This document shows, one piece after another, positions 26,001 to 35,072 of a DNA stretch of 64,000 nt. Position 1 is the stretch's first letter. Every line of letters starts with the position of its first letter. The notes under the pieces are model-generated. The model worked only from the letters and a program-made list of their open reading frames with translations. It did no database searches and was not told the origin of the DNA. Made by a program: the position numbers and the translations under genes. The DNA lies in contig JAFDZM010000065.1 of NCBI GenBank assembly GCA_018266915.1, positions 1 to 64,000 on the forward strand. The letters are read 5' to 3'. This DNA is from Bacteroidota bacterium (GTDB taxonomy: Bacteria; Bacteroidota; Bacteroidia; Sphingobacteriales; Sphingobacteriaceae).

Positions 26001-27746
26001 TTATACTGTGGTACGAATTTTCAACTCATTCAACTGCTCATCAGCGATAGTTGAAGGCGAATCGATCATGATATCGCGGCCCGAATTATTCTTAGGGAAA
26101 GCGATCACATCACGGATTGAATCCAGCCCTGCAAAGATGGAGCATAAACGGTCGAAGCCGAAAGCGATACCGCCATGCGGAGGAGCACCGTACTCAAAAG
26201 CATCCATCAGGAAGCCGAATTGCTTTTGTGCCTCTTCCTTGCTGAAACCAAGATGCTTGAACATCAGGGCCTGCAATTCGCGGTCGTGGATACGAATGGA
26301 GCCACCACCTATTTCAGTACCATTGATCACTAAGTCATATGCATTGGCGCGTACGTTCTTAGGATCGGTATCTAACAACGGAATATCTTCCGGTTTTGGT
26401 GAAGTGAACGGGTGGTGCATAGCATGGAAACGGCCTGTTTCTTCATCCCACTCCAATAGTGGGAAGTCGAGAACCCAAAGAGTAGCGAATTCATCTTTTT
26501 TACGCAGGCCTAATTGGTTACCCATTTCCAGACGAAGTTCGTTCATTTGTTTGCGAACCTTATCAGTTTGTCCGGCAAGGATCAGCATTAAGTCGCCTTG
26601 TTCAGCTTCAAAAGCGGCTGCCCAGTTGGTTAGTTCATCTTCGCTGTAGAATTTATCTACTGATGATTTTAATGTACCATCGGTGTTATAACGGCAGTAG
26701 ATCAAACCTGTAGCACCAATTTGCGGGCGCTTCAGCCATTCGGTCAGTTCGTCTATCTGCTTACGGGTATAGCCGGCGCAACCTTTTGCGTTGATACCAA
26801 CGACGAGTTCAGCATTATCAAATACACCAAAGCCTTTGCCTTTTACAATATCATTCAGTTCAACAAACTGCATTCCGAAACGGATATCCGGTTTGTCTGA
26901 ACCATACAAACGCATCGCATCAGCATATTGCATGCGCGGAAATTTATCAAGGTTGATATTTTTTACTGTTTTAAACAGGTGACGGGTCAGACCTTCAAAA
27001 ATATTCAGGATATCTTCCTGGGTGATGAATGACAGCTCACAGTCTATCTGTGTAAACTCAGGCTGACGATCCGCGCGTAAATCCTCATCCCTGAAACATT
27101 TTACAATCTGGAAATAACGGTCGAACCCGCTTACCATCAGCAATTGCTTAAATGTTTGCGGCGATTGCGGCAGCGCATAAAATTCGCCCGGGTTCATGCG
27201 GCTTGGCACCACAAAGTCGCGGGCACCTTCCGGGGTTGATTTGATCAGTACCGGGGTTTCCACCTCGATAAAGTTCAAGCCATCTAAATATTTACGTACT
27301 TCCTGCGCCATTTTGTGGCGAAGCACCATGTTGTTGCGGATAGGGTTACGACGCAAATCCAGGTAGCGGTATTTGGCGCGTAGTTCCTCGCCGCCATCAG
27401 TTTCATCCTCGATCAGGAACGGCGGGATTTTAGCGGCATTCAGTACTTGCAGTTCTGATACCTCTATTTCGATCTCCCCTGTTGGGATACGCGTATTCTT
27501 GCTTGTACGTTCTATTACTTTGCCAGTTACCTGGATCACAAATTCACGGCCAAGTGAGCGGCTTTTATCGCGCAGGGCGCCATCACTATCGGCATTAAAT
27601 ACCAATTGAGTTAAACCATAGCGGTCGCGCACATCAATAAAGGTAAGTGCACCCAGGTCGCGCGATTTTTGCAACCATCCGCATAAAGTAACTTGCTGGC
27701 CCAAATGGCTGATATTTAATTCTCCGCAGGTATGTGTCCGTAACAT
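26001..27746 (-). CDS. aspS: Aspartyl-tRNA synthetase
   Basis: 581 residues, the usual bacterial length. Anticodon-binding OB domain at 1-110 (RTHTCGELN...[10 protein letters not shown]), class II core with [18 protein letters not shown] (motif 2) and [10 protein letters not shown] (motif 3), and the bacterial GAD insert between. The protein charges tRNA-Asp. Its promoter (27770-27777) lies within a palindrome. Confidence 0.97.
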   Translation of the reverse strand: MLRTHTCGELNISHLGQQVTLCGWLQKSRDLGALTFIDVRDRYGLTQLVFNADSDGALRDKSRSLGREFVIQVTGKVIERTSKNTRIPTGEIEIEVSELQVLNAAKIPPFLIEDETDGGEELRAKYRYLDLRRNPIRNNMVLRHKMAQEVRKYLDGLNFIEVETPVLIKSTPEGARDFVVPSRMNPGEFYALPQSPQTFKQLLMVSGFDRYFQIVKCFRDEDLRADRQPEFTQIDCELSFITQEDILNIFEGLTRHLFKTVKNINLDKFPRMQYADAMRLYGSDKPDIRFGMQFVELNDIVKGKGFGVFDNAELVVGINAKGCAGYTRKQIDELTEWLKRPQIGATGLIYCRYNTDGTLKSSVDKFYSEDELTNWAAAFEAEQGDLMLILAGQTDKVRKQMNELRLEMGNQLGLRKKDEFATLWVLDFPLLEWDEETGRFHAMHHPFTSPKPEDIPLLDTDPKNVRANAYDLVINGTEIGGGSIRIHDRELQALMFKHLGFSKEEAQKQFGFLMDAFEYGAPPHGGIAFGFDRLCSIFAGLDSIRDVIAFPKNNSGRDIMIDSPSTIADEQLNELKIRTTV

Positions 27747-27763
27747 ATCGTGTATTTTATGAA

Positions 27764-27777
27764 AGTTTGCAAACTTA
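27764..27777 (-). promoter_or_regulatory. aspS -7 box within a perfect 14-bp palindrome
   Basis: TAAGTTTG on the minus strand (27770-27777) lies within the self-complementary AAGTTTGCAAACTT, so a mirrored TTTG box also points toward the plus strand. Confidence 0.6.
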
Positions 27778-27784
27778 CATTTTT

Positions 27785-27817
27785 GAGGTGAAAGCTGAAA
27801 GGTAAAAGGAGAAAGGT
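27785..27817. repeat. 7-bp-period array upstream of the TPP riboswitch
   Basis: Units GTGAAA-, GCTGAAA, GGTAAAA, GGAGAAA, GGTATTA. The reverse-complement family member is at 32238-32277, so the pair brackets the receptor-transporter-flavoprotein operon. Confidence 0.6.
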
Positions 27818-27838
27818 ATTAAATATGGAAATGATTAT

Positions 27839-27846
27839 TACCTTTG
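27839..27846 (+). promoter_or_regulatory. -7 box of the thiamine operon
   Basis: TACCTTTG, ending about nine bases before the first base-pairing region of the riboswitch. Confidence 0.6.
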
Positions 27847-27854
27847 CTCAATAA

Positions 27855-28037
27855 TTCTCAAGGGGTGCCTTGCTTTGAGCGATCAAACTGAAAGACGGGC
27901 TGAGATCAAACCCATTGTTTGAGTACAGAGTCTTGAGTCAAAAGTCATTAGTCTTGCATGCGGACTTCCGGCTTTCTGACCTCCGACTTCCGACTTAAAC
28001 ATACACCTGATCCGGGTAATGCCGGCGTAGGGAGAGG
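27855..28037 (+). ncRNA. TPP riboswitch (thi-box) with a long insert
   Basis: The conserved thi-box parts appear in order: GGGGTGCC (27862-27869), CTGAGA (27900-27905), ACCC (27910-27913), ACCTGATC (28005-28012), GGGTAATGCCGGCGTAGGGA (28014-28033). Flanking TTCTC/GAGAG can close the outer helix. Normally only a few bases separate ACCC from ACCTGATC. Here 89 bases intervene (27914-28002), occupied by 7-bp-period repeats. It controls the TonB receptor starting at 28106. The platform has a CTTCGC...GCGAAG hairpin near 28055-28078, no clear T-run, so translational control is my guess. Confidence 0.9.
27914..28002. repeat. 7-bp-period array inside the riboswitch
   Basis: Two opposed arms: GAGTCTT/GAGTCAA/AAGTCAT/TAGTCTT (27928-27956) and GGACTTC/CGGCTTT/CTGACCT/CCGACTT/CCGACTT (27962-27996). 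AGTC in one arm faces GACT in the other, giving an imperfect, periodically paired stem. It is placed between the P2 and P4 strands of the aptamer. Confidence 0.75.
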
Positions 28038-28105
28038 TAAAAAAGTTAAGTGTACTTCGCGTTAACCCTGATGCGAAGATGGTTTAACTACTATTTGTTT
28101 ACATT

Positions 28106-30496
28106 TTGAAAAATTTATTTGTGGCGTTATTCGCCCTGCTGATGCCTGTTTTGGCTTCAGCCCAGTTTTCCATTTCAGGAAAAATCACCGACCAGCAAAC
28201 CGGGGCCACATTGCCCGGAGCAACCATTTCCATCAACCCGGCACTGGCCACCGTTTCAGATGCACAGGGGAGTTACAAGTTCAGCAATCTACCAAATGGT
28301 AATTATGTGCTTAAAGTAAGCTACATCGGCTATCAAACAATTGAAAAGCCGGTTGCATTAAGTTCTGATTTGACGTTGAACATCATCCTAAACACCAGCA
28401 GCAGGCTGACAGAAGAAGTTACCGTAAGCGCTACGCGGGCATCCAACAACTCGCCGACCGCCTTTACTAACCTGAGCAAGAAGGACATTGACAAAAACAA
28501 CTCCGGTCGTGGCTTTGAATATCTACTAGAGCAAACACCTTCTACCGTAGTCACCTCAAATGCAGGTGCAGGCGTTGGTTATACCAGCATTCGGATACGC
28601 GGCTCGGACGCAACCCGGACAAACGTTACCCTGAATGGCATCCCGATGAATGATGCAGAAGACCAGGGCGTTTATTTTGTCGATCTGCCAGATTTGGCTT
28701 CATCCGTTGATAATATACAGGTGCAGCGTGGCGTAGGTACGTCCACTAACGGTGCGGGCGCTTTCGGGGCCAGCATTAATATACAAACCACCACCCGCCG
28801 TGATACAGCTTATGCTGAATTGAACAATTCTGCAGGATCATACGGAACGGTTAAAAACACGGTCAATGTAGGTACAGGCTTGCTTGGCGGACATTTCAGT
28901 TTTGACGGACGATTGTCGAGGACAAATTCAGACGGCTATATCGACCGGGCGTTTTCTCATCTTAAATCCTATTTTTTGACCGGCGCTTATTATGGCAAGA
29001 ACAGTGTGCTGCGTCTGAATGTATTCTCAGGCTACGAGCAAACCTACCAGGCCTGGGATGGGGTTCCTGAAGACAGCATAAAAGCCGGCAACCGCAGGTA
29101 TAATGAACTGGGATATATTGCCTCAAGCAATAGTTATTATAAAAACCAAACCGACAACTATACTCAAAACTATTACCAGTTGCTTTATGATCAGCAGTTG
29201 GGCAGCAAGCTTTCATTTAGCGGGGCATTGCATTATACCAAAGGCTCAGGCTACTATGAGGAATATAAAAATGCTGATTCGTTGAAAAACTACGGTGTTA
29301 CTCCAGTCACCATAGGTGGGACTACAATTGAGACAACAGACCTTGTTCGTCGCTTATGGCTCAACAATGATTTTTACGGGGCAACCTACAATTTAAATTA
29401 CAAGCCTGATGATAAGCTGAACATGACACTCGGCGGCGCTTATAATGAATACAAGGGTGCGCATTATAATAACCTGGAATGGACGCAGGAAAGTACCAAC
29501 GTCCCGCCGGATTATGAGTATGAGCGTGACAATGCTAAAAAAACTGACTTCAACATTTTCGGTCGCGCTGAATACCATGTGGGCAAAGTGCTGTTTTATG
29601 GTGACTTGCAATACCGGCATATTTACTATTCATTCTTAGGGTTTGATGCTGCGTTGAATAGTGCGCAACAATCGGTTGAGCTGAATTTCTTTAACCCAAA
29701 AGCAGGTATTACTTATGAGATCGATCAACATAGCAATGTTTATGCATCAGTTGCTGTGGGTAATCATGAACCTAACCGCAGCGACTATACCGGATCATCC
29801 CCACAAGACCGCCCTAAACCGGAAAACCTGAAAGACCTGGAAATCGGCTATCGCTATAGCCAACAAACCTTCAGCGCCAGCATCAACGGCTTTTATATGC
29901 TTTATAAAAATCAGCTGGTGCTCACCGGGAAATTGGATACCGTAGGCGAAGCCATCCGCACCAATATAAAAGACAGCTACCGTGCAGGTATTGAGGCAAG
30001 TGCGCGGGTGAAAATTGCCGAGCCGCTAAGCTGGTCGGTAAATGCGACTGTGAGCACTAACAAGGCGAAGAACTTTCCGCAGTATCTTCAAAACTATGAT
30101 ACCGGGAATGTTGATGTGACCCAGTATAGAAAGACTGACATCGCTTACTCGCCTGATTTCGTTGGATCGAGCGTGATCAGCTATCGCCCTGTAAAAAATG
30201 CCGAGATTGCTTTTATCAGCAAATATGTGAGCCGGCAATATTTGGATAATACCTCCACCAGAAGCCGATCATTGGATGGTTATTTCGTGAATGATGTGCG
30301 CCTGAATTATAATTTCAGCATAAAAGGTTTTAAGAATGTAGGTGTTGGATTATTGGTTAATAATATTTTTAGCAAGAAATATGAGTCGGACGGAGCTACC
30401 TACCCTGATATCGAAGGCGGCAAAGTGGTAAATTATAATTACTTCTTCCCACAGGCCCCGATCAACTTCCTGGCTTCGCTGAACCTAAAATTTTAA
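28106..30496 (+). CDS. TonB-dependent outer-membrane receptor, riboswitch-controlled (thiamine/thiamine phosphate uptake inferred)
   Basis: 796 residues from a TTG start, the only plausible one after the riboswitch. Signal peptide ends SASAQ. A carboxypeptidase-regulatory-like domain (residues 21-95) is followed by the plug (VTSNAGAGVGYTSIRIRGSDATRTNVTLNGIPMNDAE) and a 22-strand barrel ending in ASLNLKF. The TPP riboswitch upstream and the PnuT gene downstream mark it as the thiamine receptor class known in Bacteroidota. Substrate is inferred from context. Confidence 0.9.
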   Translation: MKNLFVALFALLMPVLASAQFSISGKITDQQTGATLPGATISINPALATVSDAQGSYKFSNLPNGNYVLKVSYIGYQTIEKPVALSSDLTLNIILNTSSRLTEEVTVSATRASNNSPTAFTNLSKKDIDKNNSGRGFEYLLEQTPSTVVTSNAGAGVGYTSIRIRGSDATRTNVTLNGIPMNDAEDQGVYFVDLPDLASSVDNIQVQRGVGTSTNGAGAFGASINIQTTTRRDTAYAELNNSAGSYGTVKNTVNVGTGLLGGHFSFDGRLSRTNSDGYIDRAFSHLKSYFLTGAYYGKNSVLRLNVFSGYEQTYQAWDGVPEDSIKAGNRRYNELGYIASSNSYYKNQTDNYTQNYYQLLYDQQLGSKLSFSGALHYTKGSGYYEEYKNADSLKNYGVTPVTIGGTTIETTDLVRRLWLNNDFYGATYNLNYKPDDKLNMTLGGAYNEYKGAHYNNLEWTQESTNVPPDYEYERDNAKKTDFNIFGRAEYHVGKVLFYGDLQYRHIYYSFLGFDAALNSAQQSVELNFFNPKAGITYEIDQHSNVYASVAVGNHEPNRSDYTGSSPQDRPKPENLKDLEIGYRYSQQTFSASINGFYMLYKNQLVLTGKLDTVGEAIRTNIKDSYRAGIEASARVKIAEPLSWSVNATVSTNKAKNFPQYLQNYDTGNVDVTQYRKTDIAYSPDFVGSSVISYRPVKNAEIAFISKYVSRQYLDNTSTRSRSLDGYFVNDVRLNYNFSIKGFKNVGVGLLVNNIFSKKYESDGATYPDIEGGKVVNYNYFFPQAPINFLASLNLKF

Positions 30497-30501
30497 CAGC
30501 T

Positions 30502-31137
30502 ATGCAACATTGGATAACGCTTTTTGAAGAACAGATCATGGAGACCACATGGCTGCAATGGGCGGCGGTTTTGCTTGGCGTAGCTGAGGTATTGTTTGCA
30601 CGCGTAAACAACATATGGCTGTATCCAACCGGAATAGCAGGCATTTTAATTTCCATTTACTTGTTATTAACGGTGCAGTTATATGCCGAGTCTGTACTCA
30701 ACCTGTATTACCTGGTGATGAGCTTTTATGGCTGGATATATTGGGTAAAAAGAAAAAACGAACCTCCGGTAAAAATCAGTTGGTGCAACCCGAGGGAATG
30801 GGTGATCAGTCTTTCTATAACATTTGCGGGCTGGCTGGTTTTGTACCTTTTGCTCAAAAACTTTACGCCATCCAATGTGCCTGTCTGGGATGCATGGGTG
30901 TCATCGACGGCCTGGGCGGGTATGTGGCTATTGGCACGCAGAAAAATAGAGAACTGGATATTTTTAAATGTTTCCAACCTGTTCGCTATCCCTTTATTGT
31001 TTTATAAAGGGCTTCCAATGTTTGCGGTGCTTACGCTGTTCCTGTTTGTTGTTGCCTTTTGGGGATTCTTTGAATGGAAGAATATCCTTAAAAAAGAGAA
31101 ATCAATTGTATCTGCTCATCCGGTAATATCAGCATAA
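30502..31137 (+). CDS. pnuT: PnuC-family vitamin transporter, thiamine type (PnuT)
   Basis: 211 residues, seven to eight membrane helices. PnuC hallmark in the NNIWLYPTGIAGI and YGWIYW segments. PnuC carries nicotinamide riboside; genes under TPP control in Bacteroidota are classed as PnuT, carrying thiamine by facilitated diffusion and trapping by phosphorylation. It starts five bases after the receptor stop and ends one base before the next gene's ATG. Confidence 0.88.
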   Translation: MQHWITLFEEQIMETTWLQWAAVLLGVAEVLFARVNNIWLYPTGIAGILISIYLLLTVQLYAESVLNLYYLVMSFYGWIYWVKRKNEPPVKISWCNPREWVISLSITFAGWLVLYLLLKNFTPSNVPVWDAWVSSTAWAGMWLLARRKIENWIFLNVSNLFAIPLLFYKGLPMFAVLTLFLFVVAFWGFFEWKNILKKEKSIVSAHPVISA

Positions 31138-31138
31138 A

Positions 31139-32224
31139 ATGGGAATCGAACATCCATCCTTTTATTTAAAGCCTGAATGGGTGAAAACCATCCGCGAACG
31201 AGCGTTCGAAGCAGAAAGCATGGCCAAACTTCATCCCGATCAATTGGCTATCATTTACGAACAAGACTGGTTTAAGGTATTGGCACCCGCTATGTACTCC
31301 GGTCGTGAAATGTCTTTGCCTGAATTGGTTCGCTTAGAAGAAAGCATTAGTTGGGCGGATGGCAGCGTAGGATGGGTAGTTACTTTATGTTGCGGTGCAG
31401 GTTGGTTTGGCGGATTTTTAAATCCCGAAAAAGCAAAAACTGTCTTTAGCAACCCAAGAGTTTGTCTGGCGGGAAGCGGAGCAGCAACAGGCACAGCCAT
31501 GATCGTCGACAATGGCTATCTCATCAATGGCAACTGGAAATATGCCAGTGGAGCACATCATGCTACGCATTTTACGGCAAATTGTGTCATCAAAAGAGGC
31601 GATGAAACAGTACTGGATAAAGACGGCAATCCATTAATCCTGCCTTTCATATTCGACAGCAATGACGTAGAGGTTTTCCCTGCATGGAAATATATCGGAA
31701 TGATGGGTACTGGCAGCGATGCTTTTAGAGTAACTAATCTTGTTGTAAGCGCTGATTGCTGTTTCAAAATAAATCCTACTGCCGCAGTTGTAAATGGCTC
31801 TTTGTATCAATACCCATTCCTGCAATTGGCAGAGGCGACACTGGCGGCTAACATTTCGGGGATAGCTATTCATTTTATGGATCTTTGCTCGGAAATATTC
31901 AAGGGGAAGTTGTGTCAGGACAAATATTCTGAAGCTCAAAAAAATATCTTAAAAGAAACCCTGACACGATTACAAGATGAGCTTGAGATGGCAAGATTGG
32001 AATTTTATAGAGCCGCAGACCGTTCATGGGATGATGAAAATGACCAGGCCTTGCAGGCTGTCAGTTCAACCAGCCGCGAACTGGCCAAAACAGCCCGGGA
32101 ATGCGTTGATCAGCTTTATCCTTATTGTGGTTTGCAGGCTGCTAACCCTGAATCGGAAATCAATAAAACCTGGCGGGATATACACACGGCAAGTCAGCAT
32201 TCGCTACTCACTTTTTCGGTTTAA
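31139..32224 (+). CDS. Acyl-CoA-dehydrogenase-fold flavoprotein in the thiamine operon
   Basis: 361 residues. Acyl-CoA dehydrogenase/group D flavin monooxygenase fold: an N-terminal helical domain (LHPDQLAIIYEQDWFKVLAP, LPELVRLEESISWADGSVGWV), a central beta domain with GYLINGNWKYASGAHHATHF, and a C-terminal four-helix bundle. It lacks an obvious acyl-CoA catalytic Glu that I can place, so a monooxygenase (HsaA/DszC-like) or a different flavin reaction is as likely. It is one base downstream of pnuT, so probably translationally coupled and riboswitch-controlled. A thiamine-related substrate is an inference. Confidence 0.75.
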   Translation: MGIEHPSFYLKPEWVKTIRERAFEAESMAKLHPDQLAIIYEQDWFKVLAPAMYSGREMSLPELVRLEESISWADGSVGWVVTLCCGAGWFGGFLNPEKAKTVFSNPRVCLAGSGAATGTAMIVDNGYLINGNWKYASGAHHATHFTANCVIKRGDETVLDKDGNPLILPFIFDSNDVEVFPAWKYIGMMGTGSDAFRVTNLVVSADCCFKINPTAAVVNGSLYQYPFLQLAEATLAANISGIAIHFMDLCSEIFKGKLCQDKYSEAQKNILKETLTRLQDELEMARLEFYRAADRSWDDENDQALQAVSSTSRELAKTARECVDQLYPYCGLQAANPESEINKTWRDIHTASQHSLLTFSV

Positions 32225-32237
32225 TAAGCATTGGATT

Positions 32238-32277
32238 AAGCTTTTTGCTTTATGCATTCGGCTTTCAGCTTTTCATT
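32238..32277. repeat. 7-bp-period array at the end of the thiamine operon
   Basis: AAGCTTT/TTGCTTT/ATGCATT/CGGCTTT/CAGCTTT-type units, opposite orientation to 27785-27817. The gap holds the array and then the pafA promoter. Confidence 0.65.
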
Positions 32278-32293
32278 AATTTTAAGTTGGCGT

Positions 32294-32341
32294 AACGCAA
32301 ATATCACATTGAATTTTAATTGCATTGTTGATATTTGCGTT
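32294..32341 (+). promoter_or_regulatory. pafA promoter within a 13-bp inverted repeat
   Basis: Arms AACGCAAATATCA (32294-32306) and TGATATTTGCGTT (32329-32341) are perfect complements. The right arm contains a -7-like ATATTTG box, about 20 bases before the ATG at 32361. The left arm is a mirrored promoter pointing at the upstream gene. Confidence 0.55.
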
Positions 32342-32360
32342 TTCATTAAACTGATCACAG

Positions 32361-34049
32361 ATGAAGCTAAAACATCTATTTTTAATACCCCTCGCTGCCG
32401 TTTCGATAACCCTTTCAGCACAAACACCAAAAAAGAAAGCTCCGACAAAACCTACTGCATCTGCTACTGCAACTAATACTCCAGCACTACCTCGTCCAAA
32501 ACTGGTAGTCGGTATCGTAGTCGACCAGATGCGCTGGGATTATTTATACCGCTACTATGAACGTTATGGAGACGGCGGTTTTAAGCGTTTGCTGAATGAT
32601 GGCTTCACCTGTGAAAACACTTTAATAGATTATATCCCCACAGTAACTGCTGCGGGGCATACTTGTATTTATACCGGTTCGGTACCGGCTTTGCATGGCA
32701 TTGCCGGTAATGATTTTATAATCCAGGCTACCGGGCAATCGCTTTATTGCACCCGCGATACAAACGTTAAGGCGGTAGGATGCCCTCCTGCACAGGAAGG
32801 ACAAAATTCACCCCGTAACCTGCTGACGAGCACCGTTACGGACGAGCTTCGTTTGGCTACAAATTTCAGATCAAAAGTGATTGGTATAGCATTGAAAGAC
32901 CGCGGTGGCATTTTACCTGCGGGACATACTGCTAATGCCGCTTACTGGTTCGAGGATAAATCCGGCAATTGGATCACCAGCACTTATTACATGAATGATT
33001 TGCCGCAATGGGTTAAAGATTTTAATGATCAGAAGCTGCCTGAAACTTATTTAAAGCAGGACTGGATACCAGCCTATCCGATAGATTCATACGTTCAAAG
33101 TACGCCCGATATCAACCGTTACGAAGGCAAGTTTAAAGGCACCGACACGCCAAGCCTGCCGGTTAAAACGTCGGCCTTATATAAAAATAATTTAGGTCTG
33201 ATCAGGTCGACGCCTTACGGCAACACCTTAACACTGGATATGGCCATAGCCGCCATTAACGGTGAAAAACTGGGCCAGGGCGATGTGACCGACTTCCTGG
33301 CAGTGAGCTTTTCATCGACAGATTACGTTGGCCACCAGTTTGGGCCAAACTCTATTGAGATGGAGGATACCTATCTTAAACTTGACCGCGATTTGGCTTC
33401 ATTCTTTACCTTTCTGGATGCTAAGCTGGGTAAAGGCAACTATACTGTATTCTTAACTGCCGACCACGGCGCCGCACATAATCCTAATTTCCTTCTTGAT
33501 CATAACATTCCTGCCGGAATGTGGGAGGGCAATACTGTAAGGACAGTTCTGAATAAATTATTGTTAGAAAAATACAAAGTAGAAAACCTTGTTATCAGTT
33601 TTGCCAATTACCAGGTCAACCTAAACAATGCTTCAATCAAATATGCAAGACTTGATGAAGAAGCCATCAAAAAAGATTGCATCGACTTTTTAAGCAAGCA
33701 GGAAGGTGTGGCATTTGCAATCGATATGGCCAAAGCACGCACTGCCAATATCCCGGATGAGCTACGTGAGCGTATCATTAACGGTTATAATGTAGCGCAT
33801 AGTGGTGTTATCCAAATCATTCTGAAGCCGGGATGGTTTGATGCCTACAGCAAAACCGGCACCACACACGGCACCTGGAACCCTTACGATGCACATATTC
33901 CGCTGGTATTTATGGGCTGGGGCATACCGCACGGTCACCTGAACCGTGAAACGCACATGACCGATATTGCCGCGACAGTAGCTACCTTACTTCACATACA
34001 GGCTCCCAACGGATGTATCGGCAAGCCAATAACTGAAGCATTAAAATAA
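32361..34049 (+). CDS. pafA: PafA-type alkaline phosphatase
   Basis: 562 residues, exported (signal peptide ends LSAQ). Alkaline-phosphatase superfamily, PafA/nucleotide pyrophosphatase-like branch: first metal Asp in VVDQMRWD (Asp55), Thr nucleophile in PTVTAAGHT (about Thr96), STDYVGHQFG (Asp/His), LTADHG (Asp/His), and the C-terminal GTTHGTWNPYDAHIPL His. It hydrolyses phosphomonoesters in the periplasm. It lies between the riboswitch operon and the pyrophosphokinase-like gene, so dephosphorylation of thiamine phosphates before uptake is plausible, though it has its own promoter. Confidence 0.88.
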   Translation: MKLKHLFLIPLAAVSITLSAQTPKKKAPTKPTASATATNTPALPRPKLVVGIVVDQMRWDYLYRYYERYGDGGFKRLLNDGFTCENTLIDYIPTVTAAGHTCIYTGSVPALHGIAGNDFIIQATGQSLYCTRDTNVKAVGCPPAQEGQNSPRNLLTSTVTDELRLATNFRSKVIGIALKDRGGILPAGHTANAAYWFEDKSGNWITSTYYMNDLPQWVKDFNDQKLPETYLKQDWIPAYPIDSYVQSTPDINRYEGKFKGTDTPSLPVKTSALYKNNLGLIRSTPYGNTLTLDMAIAAINGEKLGQGDVTDFLAVSFSSTDYVGHQFGPNSIEMEDTYLKLDRDLASFFTFLDAKLGKGNYTVFLTADHGAAHNPNFLLDHNIPAGMWEGNTVRTVLNKLLLEKYKVENLVISFANYQVNLNNASIKYARLDEEAIKKDCIDFLSKQEGVAFAIDMAKARTANIPDELRERIINGYNVAHSGVIQIILKPGWFDAYSKTGTTHGTWNPYDAHIPLVFMGWGIPHGHLNRETHMTDIAATVATLLHIQAPNGCIGKPITEALK

Positions 34050-34136
34050 TTACCGCTGATTTACATGATTATTAGATTTCGTTGATTTCATGTTGAATTT
34101 GCAATATATAATCAAGGCATTATCAACACCTTCTGA

Positions 34137-34242
34137 AAACTAGTCGCTGACCACTAATTAACTACTCTCTAATACCAAACTATTTGCTTAATTTTCGGTT
34201 GAGAAAAACTAGTCACCGATCACTGATTAACTAATCACTCAA
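34137..34242. repeat. Direct repeats with 7-bp period before the thiamine-kinase-like gene
   Basis: AAAACTAGTCGCTGACCACT... (34137-34172) and AAAACTAGTCACCGATCACT... (34206-34242) match at most positions. They are in the same orientation, unlike most pairs here. CTATTTGC between them may serve as a promoter. Confidence 0.65.
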
Positions 34243-34248
34243 AAAAAA

Positions 34249-34821
34249 GTGTCATCCCATCACATCGTCCGCGAAAAACAGGAACCTGCACTATTGGTGC
34301 TTGGCCTGGATACTTTTCCGGCAGAGATGCTTGGGCAATTGCTGGAATGGAACCCTACGGTGATCACCACAAAAGAGACAGCTCAGCAACTAATCGATTT
34401 CGGGATTAAGATCGACTGGGTGATTACTGACAATCCCCACAATCATATTCAATCGGATGTCAAGTTTATGCCGGTTGGTAATGACACCCCTGCCGAGGCT
34501 GCTTTGAAATACCTGGTTACGCACAGCTACCCCGCGGTTAATGTGATTTGCGATGACCTGCAGCTAAAGGATTATTTGTTTTTTGCTGATAAGATCAACC
34601 TGGTGATATTCCATAAGGATCAGAAAATTTATCCTGTCCACTCTGGCTTTAGTAAATGGAAACCTGCCGGTGATAAGATTGAAATATTAACTCACCCGCA
34701 TGAGGTAAAATACAGCGGGCTGGAATCCCTTGGCAACCATCAATTTACCACTACGCATGACGGCTTTTTCAGCCTCCGGTTTGATGAGCCGCCTTTCCTG
34801 TTTATTGCCGAAAAAATCTGA
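34249..34821 (+). CDS. Thiamine pyrophosphokinase-like protein
   Basis: 190 residues from a GTG start, after a repeat-bearing gap. The overall pattern follows thiamine pyrophosphokinase: an N-terminal alpha/beta region (DWVITDNPHN at the place of the usual GDxDS), VGNDTPAEAALKYL near the DxxD/TD position, an alternating VNVICDD...NLVIF segment, and a C-terminal beta domain. Active-site residues differ from the classic enzyme, so activity is uncertain. It would phosphorylate imported thiamine to TPP and complete the locus. I am moderately sure of the family and unsure of activity. Confidence 0.55.
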   Translation: MSSHHIVREKQEPALLVLGLDTFPAEMLGQLLEWNPTVITTKETAQQLIDFGIKIDWVITDNPHNHIQSDVKFMPVGNDTPAEAALKYLVTHSYPAVNVICDDLQLKDYLFFADKINLVIFHKDQKIYPVHSGFSKWKPAGDKIEILTHPHEVKYSGLESLGNHQFTTTHDGFFSLRFDEPPFLFIAEKI

Positions 34822-35072
34822 CAAAATCTTCCTTATTCGTCAGCAATTTGTTAAATCAAAAACATTGTTTTCTCGTAAATTTAAAAGAATACCAACTTGT
34901 TTAGTATATTTACGTTTTTACAAAAGTTGGGATAATACTTTACTAATTGTAAAAGGCCACGTTTGCTGATTTTTTTAACTAACACATTAAACCTTTTATT
35001 TTAAACTTAGTCAAATTAACAACTAAGCCGAACCCCAGCGCAGTTATCAGAAGGATAATCATACTCAAAATC

